Assembly (NCBI GenBank): GCA_002110485.1
Contig: MOWL01000001.1
Location: 992,001 to 1,056,000, forward strand
Reading direction: 5' to 3'
DNA: 64,000 bases
Source of the DNA: Emergomyces orientalis
Taxonomy: Eukaryota > Ascomycota > Eurotiomycetes > Onygenales > Ajellomycetaceae
In this document: piece after piece, positions 1 to 13,084 of the stretch
How positions within the stretch are numbered: the stretch's first letter is position 1
How the letters are laid out: the number at the start of each line of letters is the position of its first letter
Notes under the pieces: generated by a model
Databases searched by the model: none
What the model was told of the DNA's origin: nothing
The model's input: only the letters and a program-made list of their open reading frames with translations
Translations under genes and position numbers: made by a program

Positions 1-381
1 AAGTGATGATAAATTGATTATCTATTCGAATTATATCGTACAAGGTTCCCAAAAATATGACAGTACGAACAGACGCAAAGGGAGTCTATCAAGAAGCATA
101 CAGATAAGGGAGTCTAATATTATGTGTTGAGGTAGATATGAAATAATAGACCGAGAAACAGCTAGAAGAAGAGACAAGCTAAAGGGGGTACAGATCAGGT
201 GAGAAAAAAGAAAATAAGAGAAGTAAAAAGATAGAAACGCCACTGAAATTGTGCGAGATTGAGTATAAGTCCAAAAAAATATAAAAAAATAAGAATTGGC
301 TGTGGCAAAAGCGACAGGAGATTACTAGGCGTGCGATTTTGCATCGCAACAGGACTAGGTGAAAAAAATAGGAAGGAAAAT
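1..381. other. AT-rich flank, no gene seen
   Basis: This stretch lies 3' of the minus-strand alkaline phosphatase gene, so part of it is probably that gene's 3' UTR and terminator. Open frames here are short, rich in Phe/Leu/Ser and of random type. I see no coding signal. Confidence 0.5.
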
Positions 382-2314
382 CTAATGCTTCAAACCACAA
401 CCGCAACTTTCTCCCTCTAGATCTCTATAGCCCAGAGAAACATTATCGACGCCCTCGTCCCGCTTTCTTCGCTTGAAATCGCCATGGTATCTATCGAGTC
501 TGTCAACAACCACACCATCATCGAGCGGCTTGCCCATCCAAGCGTAAGGGTTATCACTCTCATCAGCGCTGACGTGGGGAGATGATTTTGTATCTTTCAG
601 TTGCTTGGTGACAACATCCAGATCAAGCGAGAGATAGTCCGCGAGGAATGAGCCGACCTCGGTATTTTCGCGGTTTCCAATTAAGGATAGTGCGTCGTGG
701 GCTGAGGAGGCGTAGATGTTGACATCGACAGCTGTCGGGTAGAATGTTAATATATTGAAAGGTAATGGCCTCGTTTTAAAGTATAAAAGGATAAACGGGA
801 AGATTGAGTGGGAAAGAAGATGTAAGCAACTAACCTGAATGGCCATGTGTCGACCAGCCAATTTGAGCCCGTCGACTAACCATGTCAGCGAAAGCATAGG
901 CCCCTCCGCCGTCTATAAGTTTCTGGACCTCAGAGTCCGTCGCGTCGTGAATGCCCAATCCATCCGACAACATATGCTTGCGGATATATTTCTGACGGGT
1001 TGAATCGTCAGAATTTTTGCCATCGCCATTTAGATAATCATCAAGGGCATTGCCGAGATATTCGGACGAATGGCTGGCGTTTGCGAGAACACCCGGATAC
1101 CACAGATACGCTGGGTAAGAATCATGTAGCTGTCTTGCAATAGATAGGCCGCCGGTCTCGTGGTCTGACGTGCCAACGAGGACACCAGGAGTAGAGTCAT
1201 TCTCAAGGAACTCCAGCACGGCAGAGAAAGCTTTATCATACGCGAGGACTTCGTGGACCTGAGCGACCGGGTCATTTCCATGGCCTGCATGATCTATTCT
1301 CGAGCCCTCAATCATAATAAAGAAACCTTTGTCACTATCTTTCGTAGCTTCGCTCAGGGCCTTTAGCGCTGTCCGCGCCATCTCCTCTAAAGATGGGTAC
1401 ACGTCGTTCACCTGGCGGCGGTCCACTTCGAAGGGAATATCCTTGGGAGCCAGCAGGCCCAGCAGGGGTAAATTGACGTTGCTTCCCATCTTGAGGCTGT
1501 CGAATCCCGCCCGATCGTCGATGTACGAGAATCCTTTAGATTTAGCCATCTCCACCACATCTTTATCATCGTCACGGCAGCTCCCCTCTGTCGAATTTGG
1601 CAAGAAATGGCATCGTCCGCCTCCAATCATTAAATCAACCACTCGGCCAAGAGGGTATTCCCCGATCTCATGCTCAGCGATGAGGTCTTCGTAGGATCGC
1701 ATGTTAGCATGAGACGCGAAGCAAGCCGGTGTAGCATCGGTAATGCGAGTTGTTACGACCAAGCCAGTCATATAACCAGCCAGTTTCGCCGCCTCAAGAA
1801 CAGTGCCACAGGGAGTATTATTCGGAAGAACAGAAATAGCACCATTGTAACTCTTCTTCCCACACGAGAATGCAGTTGCACCAGCCGCAGAGTCAGTAAT
1901 TAGGCTGGACGAGGACCTGGTCCTGGATGAACCGATAAGGTGCTGGTCGAGAACAAGAACATCGTTCAGGGGCAGGTTGCTCTCGAATTGTCGGAAACTT
2001 CGCGTCAATGACAAACTAGCCGGGCCCATCCCATCCGATACCATAAATATTAGATTCCTCTTCCCTGAGGGCTTCGCGCCAGGATTGAATTTTGGGTTCT
2101 TTTGTGCTTGGTGCTGGTACAGGACACCGAGAGTGATTACAGCGATGGTTGCTATGAGAGCCCAGGTGAAGAGTCCCAGTTCACGCCATAACGAACGGCG
2201 GCGTTCTCCATCACGGTTTGTCGGCTGACCGGTTAGAAGGGCGTCCTCCTCTTCGCCAGATCGTTCTGATGAGCCCTCGGACGAGGAGCGTTGGACGAGA
2301 AGGGGGTCAGGCAT
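382..2314 (-). CDS. PHO8: Vacuolar alkaline phosphatase (PHO8 type)
   Basis: Two exons, 2314-835 and 731-382, joined across a 103-nt intron (donor GTTAGT, acceptor ACAG), give 609 aa. The junction rebuilds the conserved THGHSAVDVN stretch that holds a metal-binding histidine. The protein has an acidic cytosolic N-terminus, one membrane segment near residues 46-66, then the alkaline phosphatase domain. D94 in the SDGMG motif is a metal ligand, and S142 in TDSAAGATAFSCG is the phosphorylated nucleophile. This matches the type II vacuolar enzyme of yeast (566 aa), which removes phosphate from varied monoesters in the vacuole lumen. I chose the ATG at 2314 because the longer frame opens only with TTG. 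The tail ends in SCGCGLKH. Fungal PHO8 is usually under phosphate control, but I did not identify a Pho4-type site. Confidence 0.93.
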
Positions 2315-2943
2315 GGTGGCTGGGGGAAGGCTGGGTGGACTTTTGAGCGCGTCGTCCAAAGGAGACGCAGAGGTCAATCAGTTTAAGGAGAGTCTAGACA
2401 CATGCCAACAACATCATATCTGATAAAGCATTTTGGTGGTTAAAATGAGTTAAAGAAGAGATGCAGGTCAGATGGCTGAATATTGAGACCTAAGGCCAAG
2501 CAAGGCAATTGATGTGGTCGATTGACTGGCCAAATCGTGCCAAGCCGCTGAACTTTGCACTAAGAGCAGTAAAAATGGGCCAGAAGAGAATATTAATAAA
2601 TAAAATAGAGGATTGCAGGAGAATTCCAAGGCTGTGCATTTATGAAAAGTGAAAGTATATGTCTGTATCATTATCCTATTCTCATATATTTTACAGAAGA
2701 CACTCTATAGATAGTATGTGTGATTCATGGCCTCTTTTCTCAAATCTAAGTTGAAGGCCTGGTGTATCGTCACATCCGCCCAGGCAGAACGCACGTATAT
2801 ACTGTACATACAACTGAAAATCAAACATTCCATCAAACTGGAAAAGAATAAGATTGCTGTTAAATGATAATGATAATAATAATAATAATAATACAAGGTA
2901 TTTCTTCAACCAGCGACATACCCATCTCCTAGGCCTACAAGAG
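2315..2943. other. Intergenic: PHO8 promoter side and 3' end of the NDUFAF3-like gene
   Basis: This gap holds the upstream region of the PHO8-type gene and the 3' flank of the next minus-strand gene. It contains an AAT microsatellite at about 2866-2893. I see no other coding signal. Confidence 0.5.
2866..2893. repeat. (AAT)n microsatellite
   Basis: About nine consecutive AAT/ATA units, directly readable, just outside the 3' end of the NDUFAF3-like gene. Confidence 0.85.
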
Positions 2944-3926
2944 CTACCTTCCTTTCCAGCCAAGAGGGATCAGAGCAGCAGCAACCTCTTGCACACCCCT
3001 CTCCGTAGCCAGGAGATTGAACTGAGCGGCCGCATTCCTTGTATCTTGCACTTCAATCCGTATACCAAGAAGATTGATCTGTCTCCGCGTCTCTGGAGAA
3101 ATTGGATAGACGGAAGCTCCTAGCCCAAGAATGAGAAGATCTAAAAAAAGATAATAAGCATATAATTAGCCCTTACAATTCAATATCGTTAAGAGAGCAA
3201 GAACCAAAAAAAAAAAAAAAAAAAAAAGGTAGCCTTTCACAAAAAATAGAAAATATGAAATAAAACGAAATAAGGAAACTCACCGGGCTTCGGCCACACC
3301 AATTTCAACACCCCCCAAACCTCCTCACTAACCTCCCACTGTCCCTTCTCATTAATCATCGCTCGCATCGCATCCTTTCCCTTCACCTCACCTTCACTTT
3401 TGCCTGCCTCCCAAGGCCTCCACCTAAAAACCTCCCCATCAACCAACAAACACCCATCTCCATCCGTAATCTTCACCCCATTATCCAACTGGAACCCATC
3501 AGGCAAGCACGCATCAATGGCCGTCGACGGGCCCGCAACGTCCGCAAGCACATTCAGCGCGCTGAGCGGTGATTCACTGGCCATGTCCCCGTCAAGCCCT
3601 GCTGCTTCATCAGTGTCGGTATCGCGGGCGTGGCTGGGGCTAAGGTTGCGGCTGCTGTTATTGCTGGCGTAGTTGGGTTCAGATTGGGATTGGCGGGTTT
3701 GGTGTTTCTTATTGTTGGAGGAAGTGGTGGAGAAGTTACGGAGGGAGTGGTGACATGATCGGTTTGGGATGTTCGAGGTGGTGATAGGTGGAGGGAGAGT
3801 TCCGCGCGGTAACGAGTGTCTGTATACCGCGGGTGATGCAGTTCTTGTTGTTGGTAATGGTGTGTGTTGTGTCGTTGGGGAACGCAATGGCCGTAGAAGC
3901 CGGGCACCTGTGGTCTGGGGGCGCAT
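2944..3926 (-). CDS. NDUFAF3-like mitochondrial complex I assembly factor (DUF498 family)
   Basis: Two exons, 3926-3284 and 3140-2944, give 279 aa. The donor is GTGAGT, and the acceptor follows a T-run ending TTTAG. Phase 1 is kept across the 143-nt intron. The N-terminus is rich in Arg, Ser and Thr with almost no acidic residues, so it reads as a mitochondrial presequence. A low-complexity linker follows. The C-terminal third, about residues 150-279, carries the family core: DNGVKITDG, WPKPDLLILGLGASVYPIS and NLLATERGVQEVAAALIP. NDUFAF3 family proteins help assemble the membrane-arm junction of respiratory complex I. The ATG at 3926 is preferred because the longer frame starts at TTG. The intron contains an A/T run on either strand at 3208-3228. 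Confidence 0.88.
3208..3228. repeat. Poly(A) tract in intron
   Basis: A run of about 21 adenines on the plus strand, T-rich on the coding strand. It lies in the intron of the NDUFAF3-like gene, well upstream of the acceptor. Confidence 0.8.
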
Positions 3927-5156
3927 TGTGAATGCAGCACCCTGGAAGGGGAGGGGCAACTGAAGCAGATAAATCCGTGGCTATTTTATTTGTAAAGGAG
4001 TGACATTATTAGTAGATATCCTTATATATGATAAAGCAAAAAGGTTGCTGGTGATAGATTAGAATATTTTCCGGACGAAGCGATTGGGCCGAAGTTGGAT
4101 CAAACCTCCAGCCAAGACAAGGACGGGAAAAGAGATAGGGAATTCAAAGAAATAGGGAATTCCAATAGTGTACTCACAACGTATGATTTATTTATTACCT
4201 ATACTTTGATTAGAAAAATAAATTAGATTTCCTCTTCTATAAATGGCCCTTTTGAATAATAATCGCATAACTGCGTCTACCATATTGGCTTTCTGGGAGC
4301 TTGAAGTAAGCACGTCTTGGCGTTTTAATGCCAAGCCCGGATTGCGGCAAATAAACTTCCGCTCCGCTCTTGAGCCGTTCGTTCTCCGCTCATCCCTCCT
4401 CTCCTTGTGTATTGAAAAGATGCGGATCTCGGGTACAACTACAAGTTCAACCCACCAGCAGTTATGTATAACAAATACCTACTAATGTAGTAGTGTTATA
4501 ACTACCCCATCCAAACCATCAACTTTCCGGTGTTTCCATTTATATATATCTAAATACCACAGAAACGCTAGCACCGCCATACGCTGGATGAAATGAACAA
4601 ATTGCTTCGTATTGATAGATATCTAGCTATCACGTCTATGCTGATCTATTATAATCCGGCCACAGAAGCAGAAATATCCGATCTGCGGGGGATTCTTCCC
4701 TTTTTTTTAAAAAAAAAAAACAAGGCAATTACTACTTCCCCACACAACTGTCCCACCCAGAAGCAAAATGGCCTTAATAAAGTTGATGGGCAAAAAACGC
4801 ACAATTCGCAGCAGAGAATAATATCAAATCGCTTTCAAGAGCGACCCTCGAAACAAAAACAGAAAGAAGAAAAAAATGAAAGAGCACGGCTTACCAACAA
4901 CACCCCTGTCGACCCCCATAACGCCAGCAAAAAGATTTCGCAATCACTACTCCACAGGCCCTTAACTGATCCTGAGTGGAAACAACTTTCGTTCGTTCCT
5001 TCTTTTTTTCTCCTTTCCTGTTTATCATGCTTCCACTGTTCTAGTTAACAATTCCCACCAGCAGTAATATGGATTTTACATCCTGAATGCTGGATTGCTA
5101 TCTCCGGGTATATTTCATGATGTGGTCCCTACCGAGTCTAACCTCATAGCAGTCAG
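3927..5156. other. Intergenic, no gene supported
   Basis: The NDUFAF3-like promoter and the 3' end of the ABC transporter lie here. A 151-codon plus-strand frame at 4593-5048 runs through Lys/Gln/Asn-rich, AT-rich sequence with no domain or splice support. I treat it as chance. Confidence 0.5.
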
Positions 5157-8115
5157 CTAGCCGAGTGAAGATATCTCCAACCTCGAACTCGTGCCATTTC
5201 TCTCTTCATCTGATTGGCTAGAGCTGTCGTCACCCCCAGCTGTTGACGCGCTGCGTAAACGTTGAGCACGGTCTTGTAACACCTGAGCCTCCGCAGCAGC
5301 TCTCTGGGCACGAATCTGTTTTCGCCACATACTCGCGTATCTTCCCTTCAGATTAAGGAGCTGCTCATGGGTTCCGCTTTCGGCCACCTGTCCGTTATGT
5401 AGCACAAGAATTTGGTCTGCTGTCGTTATCGTGCTCAGGCGATGTGCAATAACAAGCATCGTGCGACCTTTAGACAATGTTGACAACGCTCCTTGGATGT
5501 GTTCTTCTGTTTCTGTGTCCAAGGCGGCAGTGGCCTCGTCGAGGAGAATGATCGGAGGGTCCTTGATAATAGTGCGTGCAATAGCCACACGCTGCTTCTC
5601 CCCACCGCTTAAACGCAAGCCTCGTTCGCCCACCTTCGTTTGATAGCCGTCAGGGAAGGCGAGAATCTTGTCATGGATACTCGCAGCCCGACACGCATCG
5701 TAAACCTCCTCATCCGTAGCAGACGGATTTGCGTACTTGAGATTATACATTAATGTTTCATTGAAAAGAACAGTATCTTGAGGAACAACACCAATGTGTC
5801 GACGAACTGAATCAATCGATAGGCTCTCAACTTTGTGTCCGTCAATGAGGATATGGCCGAACGAAGCATTGTAGAACCTGAATAAAAGCCGGAAAACGGT
5901 CGACTTTCCCCCGCCAGACTCACCAACTAGGGCAGTTGTTGTTCCAGGGCGGCAGTGGAAATTCAGCCCGTTCAATGCAGGTTTACGAGTATCGTATGCA
6001 AACATCACGTTGTCGAAGGTAATATCGCCATCACACCGTGGGAGTTCGCGTGTGTTAGGGCTATCAATGACAGTTGGCTGTTCTCTGAAAAGCTCCAACA
6101 TTCGTTCCGAATTTATCATGGCAGACTGGATCGAACGGAAAAATGTCCCAAAGAAGTTAAGTGGCCCTTGCAACTGTGCCATGTACGTCAATAAACTAAC
6201 GAACTTCCCGACTTGCTGTTCGCCAGTTGCAACTTGATAGGCAGCGAGGAAGCACGTTATCAACAGTCCAAGCATGAAAACAGTATTTTGACAGGTATTC
6301 ATTAATGTAAGTGAAAATAACACATGATACTCGGCCTTCTGGAAATCGGTAACAGCTCCACGATATCGGCCAAATTCGTACTGCTCCGCGTTGAAATATT
6401 TCACGGTTTCGTAGGACACCATCGAATCGTTCCTACAGGAAATGACAGTGCGTCAGTCAACACAGATTATCCGATCAACCTTCAAAACTCAAAAGGATGA
6501 AACTTACTTCACAGCGTCTTCTTGCCTGCTAGCATTGACCATCTGGCGGCGGATTGCAGCCCTCCATTGCGCCATGCGAATCGTCACATAGAGGTAGATG
6601 AATGTAACGATGGCAACCACTAGAGCGTAATATATGTCGAAAACGATCCAAAAATAGCCCACCGCGACGCAGAGATCAATCAGCATCGGCACAACTTGGA
6701 ACGTAAACTGTTCGAGGAACGTGTTGATAGAATTGCCTTTACTGAGTGCTGACAACACCTCGCCCGTCTTTTTTCCCAGGTGGAAATCGAGACTCAAGCT
6801 ATGAACATGCTCAAAAGCGGCAGTTGAAAGTTCCATGTATGAATACTGTCCAACGGGAATCCATAAAAAGGAACGCAAGGAACCGATTAAACCTTGACTT
6901 CCCTGCAGCCAGCGAAAGACAACGTAAAGGCAAATACCACGCCACGGAATGTGGAATTCTTCTCCAGTATCTCCGGAGAGAACATTGGTTATTCTCCCGA
7001 TCTGAATTGGGACCAGAACGTTGATGACAAGTTGGAGAATGACGAGGAAAAAACAGGCAACCACTATCAGCTGCAGCCGCCGGGATTTGGATGGCCAAAG
7101 ATAAGGAAAGAATAAGGAATAGCCGCTGAGATATTCCCACCAGCTGGTTGAAGGTACAGTAGTTGGTCGAACCCAGGCGTCCTCTGCTGGCTTAGAGTCT
7201 GGATCATGTTTTCGGTTGGGAGGTGATGACCCGTAGCCGTCACCATTCATGCGGTTATGATTACCATTTAACAACCTTGTGGTCTCTGAAGCTTCCCCAG
7301 AAGCGAAGCGCGCGGCGTCTTTACGACGACGGCTCTCGGATCCAATGGAATTTAGAGCGTAGAAAACCACAATGCAAAGCAAAGTAAGGAGCCTCACTAG
7401 AGCAATGATTATTTCCACTGTTTCCCAGGACGTCATGGTTTTCCTCAGAGGCCCACCAGAAGGATCCCCAACAATTGGCTCATGGTGAGGAGAGGTGTAG
7501 AGGGCCAGACAACCGCCGAATATTATCAATTCCAGCGGTATGGAGAGGACCCAAGGGAGTAACTGGGCGTAAGTTGGTGAGGGCGTTGTATCTACGAGCG
7601 AGATTAAGATTACGGCGTAGGCGAAGAAGGAGGAGACAATGTAAATCTAACAATCATATGTTAAAAAATATAAGCAACGAAGTATAAATCAATATCAAAA
7701 AATACAACACGGGATTTCTCACCACTCTGGATTGGCCACACCACCAGTGCATTTGCCGATACAAGATGACGTGGGTCATAGTGATAGCCGCATCAGCGAC
7801 AAATGTGAGCAAAACGCCCACTGACAGCCATTTGAATGTCAATTTAGCATTTGGCGAGAAATCGGACAGAGGAGGGGGGAACACAGCAGTACTCCTCATG
7901 CGCTTCGGCAGCGGTCGACCACCAGGTCCTGTTTGTATGGCGGGGGGTTGGACTGGTATTCTCCTGGCCGATATGACTGAGCGCGATATAAACGAGATAA
8001 GGAAGAAAACGAGAATGACCACGGGGGAAATCGACCTGGTGTAGTCTAGAAGCCTCCTGATCTCCTGGTGAGTAAATGATGGCGGGCTGCCATCAGCGCT
8101 GCGGGAAAAATCCAT
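5157..8115 (-). CDS. HMT1: ABC half-transporter, HMT1/ABCB6 type
   Basis: Three exons, 8115-7723, 7646-6508 and 6432-5157, give 935 aa; both introns are 75-76 nt with GTGAGA and GTAAGT donors. The N-terminal 250 residues are hydrophobic and form an extra membrane domain (TMD0), as in HMT1 and ABCB6. The core membrane domain follows, with the subfamily hallmark SYETVKYFNAE near residue 517. The nucleotide-binding domain is complete: Walker A GESGGGKST 681-689, Q-loop Q729, signature LSGGEKQ 785-791, Walker B IILLDEAT 805-812 and switch histidine H841. Fission yeast Hmt1 moves phytochelatin or glutathione conjugates into the vacuole and gives cadmium tolerance, so a vacuolar role is likely here but is inferred. 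The ATG at 8115 is chosen because upstream codons read through a T-rich run. Confidence 0.93.
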
Positions 8116-11100
8116 ACCGCCTCCAGCAACAATTCCAATTCTAGGCCCGCAAAACGAAAAAAAAAAAAAAAAAAAAGGGAAAAGAAATCCACCTGCGTTC
8201 AATCCGCTTCCATGACAAAACCACTAGGGCTTTTCAAATTATGTAACTCCGCAGAAACGACTGGGTATGAGACCGAGCAAACGACAGTGAACTCTAACCG
8301 AAGGGGCGCGGGCACGGATGTCGTTTGGTCAGCGGGGAACGAGATGGTACGCGGAATTGGCGAATTGCCGGTTGTCTTTAATTGAGCCTCAGCTAAACAG
8401 ACGAGACTATTGTCGAGAACTAGGATAAGGCTGAAGAGAGATAATGAAAGGAGGAGGAAGAAGAGTATATCAATTCCAGGTCAATTTTGTGTCAGCCAAG
8501 AAGGAGAATTGGGCGGATGCCGAAAGCGGTAAACAAGCGAAGGGCTTAGGCGGATTGCCGAACTCCAGGAAAGTGCAGCGGAGAGGAAAGAGCTTTCCGA
8601 CTACCGCTGGAAAAACGAGAAGGAAGGGAGGATCCTGAGCGGAATCAGCTAGGGGGCGATGGAGAACGAAGAATTCAACGATAGGCGAAGATCAAGGAGA
8701 GGTGATGATCTTCGAGCACGGCTATCTCGACAGCTTCGATGCAGGTGGATCGGTAATTAAGGAGTTATCCCAGTGTAGCTTGGAGTACTGGAGGAAGCGT
8801 GGGAAAGCAGAATAAATCAAAGAAGAGAAGAGTAGAGGAGGAGAAAGAAGAGGAAGAAAGGAAGACCGGAAAGAGAAAGAGAAGAGGAGGCAGAAGATAG
8901 TCGGGAAGGAATTATGGGGGTGTGGCGGGACTTGACGCTGGAGCTTAGGAAGGTTTCGATCTATGGATAAGATCTCCAGCGGCACGGGACCTGCGCTGAG
9001 GCAAAAAAAAATAATTTATATAGCTATATATATAGGAAGTGGATTATGCCGACCAGACGAACGGCAGAACCCAACAAACAAACAAACAGTAGTTTATTAG
9101 GCTCAATTTAATCAATTCATGAATCAATCAATTACGATCGGTGCGGATCTCTCCTCCACCTCTCTCTCCCCCTGGGTTCCTCTCCCTTTCAGGCCTGTAC
9201 CCGTTCCTTTGCTCCCTTTCCCTTGATTTCCCTTTCCCCCCCAACACTCCAGGGCCCCCTTGCTGCGTAGTGATTCGTTGGGCGGCGTCTTTTTGCAGAC
9301 AAGTCGGTGAGCGCGGCCACAGGAGCTATATAGGGCGGTGAGGCCGCTGCAATGGCCCCGGCAGAATAAGTTTCCTCGCCGCCCAATAATGCGCCAGTCG
9401 GGGAGACACGGAGGCCTCAAGGCTAGCAGGGGTGGCTGGGGTAGCCGGTACTTGCGCGTGGCCTGTCGGGCTGCAAGCTTTTCCCTGCACTCGGTAACTC
9501 TCTCAGCTGGAGCGCGCAAACGCTGGGGCTTGTGCCGCCGCCGTGGGGTCTGGATCTCGTCACAGTGTCCTGCTCGTGGGCTGCGATGTGAGATGCGCTA
9601 CTGGTCAGCAGAGCATCAGGTCAGAACCTCGAACAGGGGAAGCAGTTCATGGAACATTTGCCACCAAGACGACAGGGCCGGATGGGCCTTAGCCGCAGCG
9701 ATCGCAGTGGAGAATAGCCAGCTAGGATTTTGAAAATATTTAGAGATGCATTTCCTTGTATATGCACTGCTGATGTAGTGAGTACAAGGCTCGAGCTTTT
9801 ATTATATATCTCGCACTATCTTCGGATTTTACCCGCTACTGCGACATTTAGGAGCAATTAGTTTCTTACACCAACCAAGACTTCCAAGATTGCTTTGTTG
9901 TCGATTTGTGTATCATACGAAGAAATATTACTTTGGTCGTGTGTGGGTTGTGTTGGCCAAAGGGAGTGTCTGGTATCATCCATCGTTTGTCGGACTAAAT
10001 GTCCGCCCCTCCTCGCTTGCCGGCTATGATCTCATGCATTACAGATATGCCAATTTTAACCACAACTCTGCTTCAATCAGCTTTCATCCTGCTCGTGGCT
10101 GCCACGGTTGATCTCGCATCATAGTTAGGCATGTCAGAAAACACCAAACCTGTTTTTGGCTTGGGACTTGATGTGGATGTGAATTACCTAATTTACTTTC
10201 TATATATTTTTTTAATTTTTAATTCGATGTCTAGAGTGATGCATCATCTTGCTGCAGCTAACACAGCACTGGTGTTAAGGATGTCAGGAGGTCCGGTAAA
10301 TTGATGGAAGAGGCGTATTTCATCAATCACCGACAACAAACACAGGAAATCGGTGTTGCATGAGGCGAAAATATCATTCGTCAGTCCGCGGCCCCAAAGG
10401 GGCCTTTTTTGTACTTTTGTTACTAACCCACCTGCATCGTCAGAAAAAGGAATTTGACCACCACCTGGATTTCAAGAGGAAAGCGTATTTTGAGAAAGGA
10501 TTTCATTGCCTCGACTTATATGGGTGGATGCCCAAAGGTATCTACGTATGGCTCTTCTATCGAGTCTCGGTATATCATTCAAAACTACTGGTCGATCCAA
10601 AGATAAAGGCACAAGAAAACATATGACTATATGAAGCCGCGGATAAGAGACTTTGGGGAAAAAAACATTATTCTATGAAAGCGGTTAAGGAGAGAGCTTT
10701 CTATCTTGTTTCTTCAGGCACAAATCGCCACTGTCGAGCCTTTTGCCCTCCCTCCTTTCCCTCCAGGTTGTCACCAGCCAATGGCTGGCAACTTGCAAGA
10801 CTCAATCATCAGCAAACGCAAAGAGCAGAAGACACTCGAGGAAATTAAGAGAACTAAAGAAAAGCTTTACTATTCTTTATTTAATTTTTTTATGAAAGAA
10901 GCCCAGAACTTGAACCTGGTACATTTCCAGATTCAGACCACATACGGGGCCAAACGGCGGAGACTGCAGACTGCAGCGCTTTGTCGCTTTTCGAAAGAAA
11001 AAAAAAATGCCCGCCCTTTTTCGACCAATCACTTTCGCAGAAGTAGAACGGAATGAAATAAAATCGCCAACCACAGAGAATCAGTGGAAAGCGGATTTTT

Positions 11101-11422
11101 TATTAAATTTTTTCCAAAAAAAAAAAATACGATCGAGACGCAAACCCAAAAAGGACACAGAACTACGCAATGCATGCATGCAGACTTGAACCAGTGGTGC
11201 CCTCTCTTTCTCTTTTTTAACTGGCGCGAGCCTGGCTTCGTGGGAGTCGATGTATGGCTGGGCCCTGTGCGCTGATCCGTGGAGCCGGGACTTGGGTCTG
11301 GTCTCTAGAAGTCTGCTTGGCGCTTGCCCAACCCTGGCCCCCACGGATTTTCTGACGTCTGAATTATGGTAACTTAAGTAACATATAAAGGAAAAAAAGA
11401 AATTATCGATGTGGCCGGATGT

Positions 11423-11449
11423 GGTCACGGTCACGGTCATGGTCACGGT
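11423..11449. repeat. GGTCAC tandem repeat
   Basis: Four tandem hexamers, one of them GGTCAT, followed by a partial unit. Confidence 0.8.
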
Positions 11450-11550
11450 GCCATTTTTGATAAGCCTCCAGAAGCATAGAGGAGAGGCCTGAGGGAAGTA
11501 ATATTTTTGCGTGTCAAACCCATTCCTAAGGCTAGGTCTTGTCACTCTAA

Positions 11551-11564
11551 CCCCCCCCCCCCCC
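11551..11564. repeat. Poly(C) run of 14
   Basis: Fourteen consecutive cytosines, directly readable. Runs like this slip in sequencing and assembly. Confidence 0.85.
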
Positions 11565-11807
11565 AGCCCTCCCCTTTGACGCATCACATATTTTTTAATT
11601 TGTATTCAACCACACTCCCGTCCTTCGTCACTGTCGAAATGCATGCCGGTGGTTTCTACCACCCTGACCTGTGCGTGTCATCATTATTATTTAAGTATTG
11701 CCCAACCTTCTCTGTAAGGATGGATAAGGTCGTGTACTGGGCTGAAGTTTAAAATCATCCCATTGTGGACAAAATGTTATGTATTGCAGTGTCACTGGTA
11801 ACTAATC

Positions 11808-11832
11808 GGGGGGGGAGGGGGAGGGGGAGGGG
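11808..11832 (+). repeat. G-quadruplex-type G tract
   Basis: Four G runs of 8, 5, 5 and 4 bases are separated by single adenines. This fits the classic four-run G-quadruplex pattern with very short loops. Confidence 0.8.
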
Positions 11833-13084
11833 AGAACCATATCACGCGACCATCTTCTCATTTCGTACGGACTAACCAGCGGATTGAAAGTCCGGCTCCT
11901 TCTTCCAAGCTAATGATGCGTTTGTTAGCTTCCGTGAGTTTGACCATAGAATAAAAATAGTGGATGAGAACGTCTAGATTATGTACTTCGTCCTTCGGAA
12001 GTATTGTATGGAAATGGAGTATATCTTTATGGTAGGACCCTACGCCCATACACTTTTGATACTAGTTAATGCTGGAATCCACCTGCAGAATGAGGATCAA
12101 AGCGGTGGATGAATTGAGAGACGTCACTTTTTTTGGTTTCTCCCAGTCTCTGTACTTCTTCTGTCTGGTTAATCCAGTAAAAACAGATTGTTTCGCCCTC
12201 CTGGAGCGCATTTTGCCTTAGAACCGCGGAAACTTTTCAACCTGCAACAATTTCCATGGAACTTGGTTCATTTCGACCTGTCTGCGGGAGGTCCGTTCTC
12301 CTTCCCGTCTTGGTAACTATCGGCCTGCCTGCTGCGCAGGGCGCTAGCTTATTACAACGAAAATCCAGATATGCATTGCCGGATCGGGATTTTTAGCCGT
12401 TTCTTCAAAGGGTTTCTTTTCGCATTACTTTTTCGTCTTTCTTTTCGCCCTTTCTCATTGTTTATTTATTCGGAGTTAGTCTCGTGGTTCTTTCTGCAAA
12501 CAAGTTCGCATGGAACCAGTCATATATTTTTTTCTTTATTAATCCGCCAGGGAGCTTCTTGGCACTTATCTGAAGTAAACTGCATACATTCTCAAGATAC
12601 ATAGTAGTATATCTGAGGAAATATGATATGATCAAAATAATCGGCTTCCGAGGTAAGCTGCACTGGCTACCCAGGAAGTATTTACCAGCTCCCCAGGCAG
12701 CTTGAAGCGGTATGACAAATTCAAAACTGTCATCTCCGTTATCACAACCGCAACAAACTCTTCTTCTATTTATCTTCTCTACAGCCTTTGTTTTATATTA
12801 ATATTTATATTTTTATACTTTTTTTCCCTGTGAATATTTTCAAATTTTCCGAGTCTTATCTCCCCTGGCAAACGATATCAAGATGCCCGGCATCTCCAAA
12901 GTTTCCCCCGACTCTGATGCCTGCTGCTTAGAGGAAGATCCCCCGAAATAAATATCGCCACCCCTGTCAAATGAGTCGAAATGTATATCATTGGATCCTT
13001 TTACATAGAGAACAGTTTTGATTACCACAAATTATAATAATCGAAGTTAACTCAGGGTTACACTACATAGCATTGGAAAGGTGA

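Larger units (their letters stand above)
8116..13084. other. 5 kb spacer with simple repeats, no gene recognised
   Basis: The HMT1 promoter lies at the left end, with an A-run at about 8158-8177. GC-rich sequence at 9120-9730 has overlapping frames of about 130 codons on both strands, with Arg/Pro/Gly-rich translations and no recognisable motif, so I do not call them genes. The rest is AT-rich with tandem GGTCAC units at 11423-11449, a C-run at 11551-11564 and a G-quadruplex candidate at 11808-11832. Confidence 0.5.

Noticed and set aside
2315..2377. Longer N-terminus for the alkaline phosphatase
   Set aside because: The extension opens with TTG; the ATG at 2314 gives a normal PHO8-type N-terminus.
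4593..5048. 151-codon plus-strand frame
   Set aside because: Lys/Gln/Asn-rich translation of AT-rich spacer, no domain, no splice signals.
9124..9733. Overlapping frames of about 130 codons on both strands in GC-rich DNA
   Set aside because: GC-rich DNA is naturally poor in stops; translations are Arg/Pro/Gly-rich without motifs, and both strands are equally open.
10895..10945. tRNA-like T-arm on the minus strand (GGTTCAAGT with a short stem)
   Set aside because: No matching acceptor stem, D-arm or A-box; the closing pair of the T-stem is also wrong.
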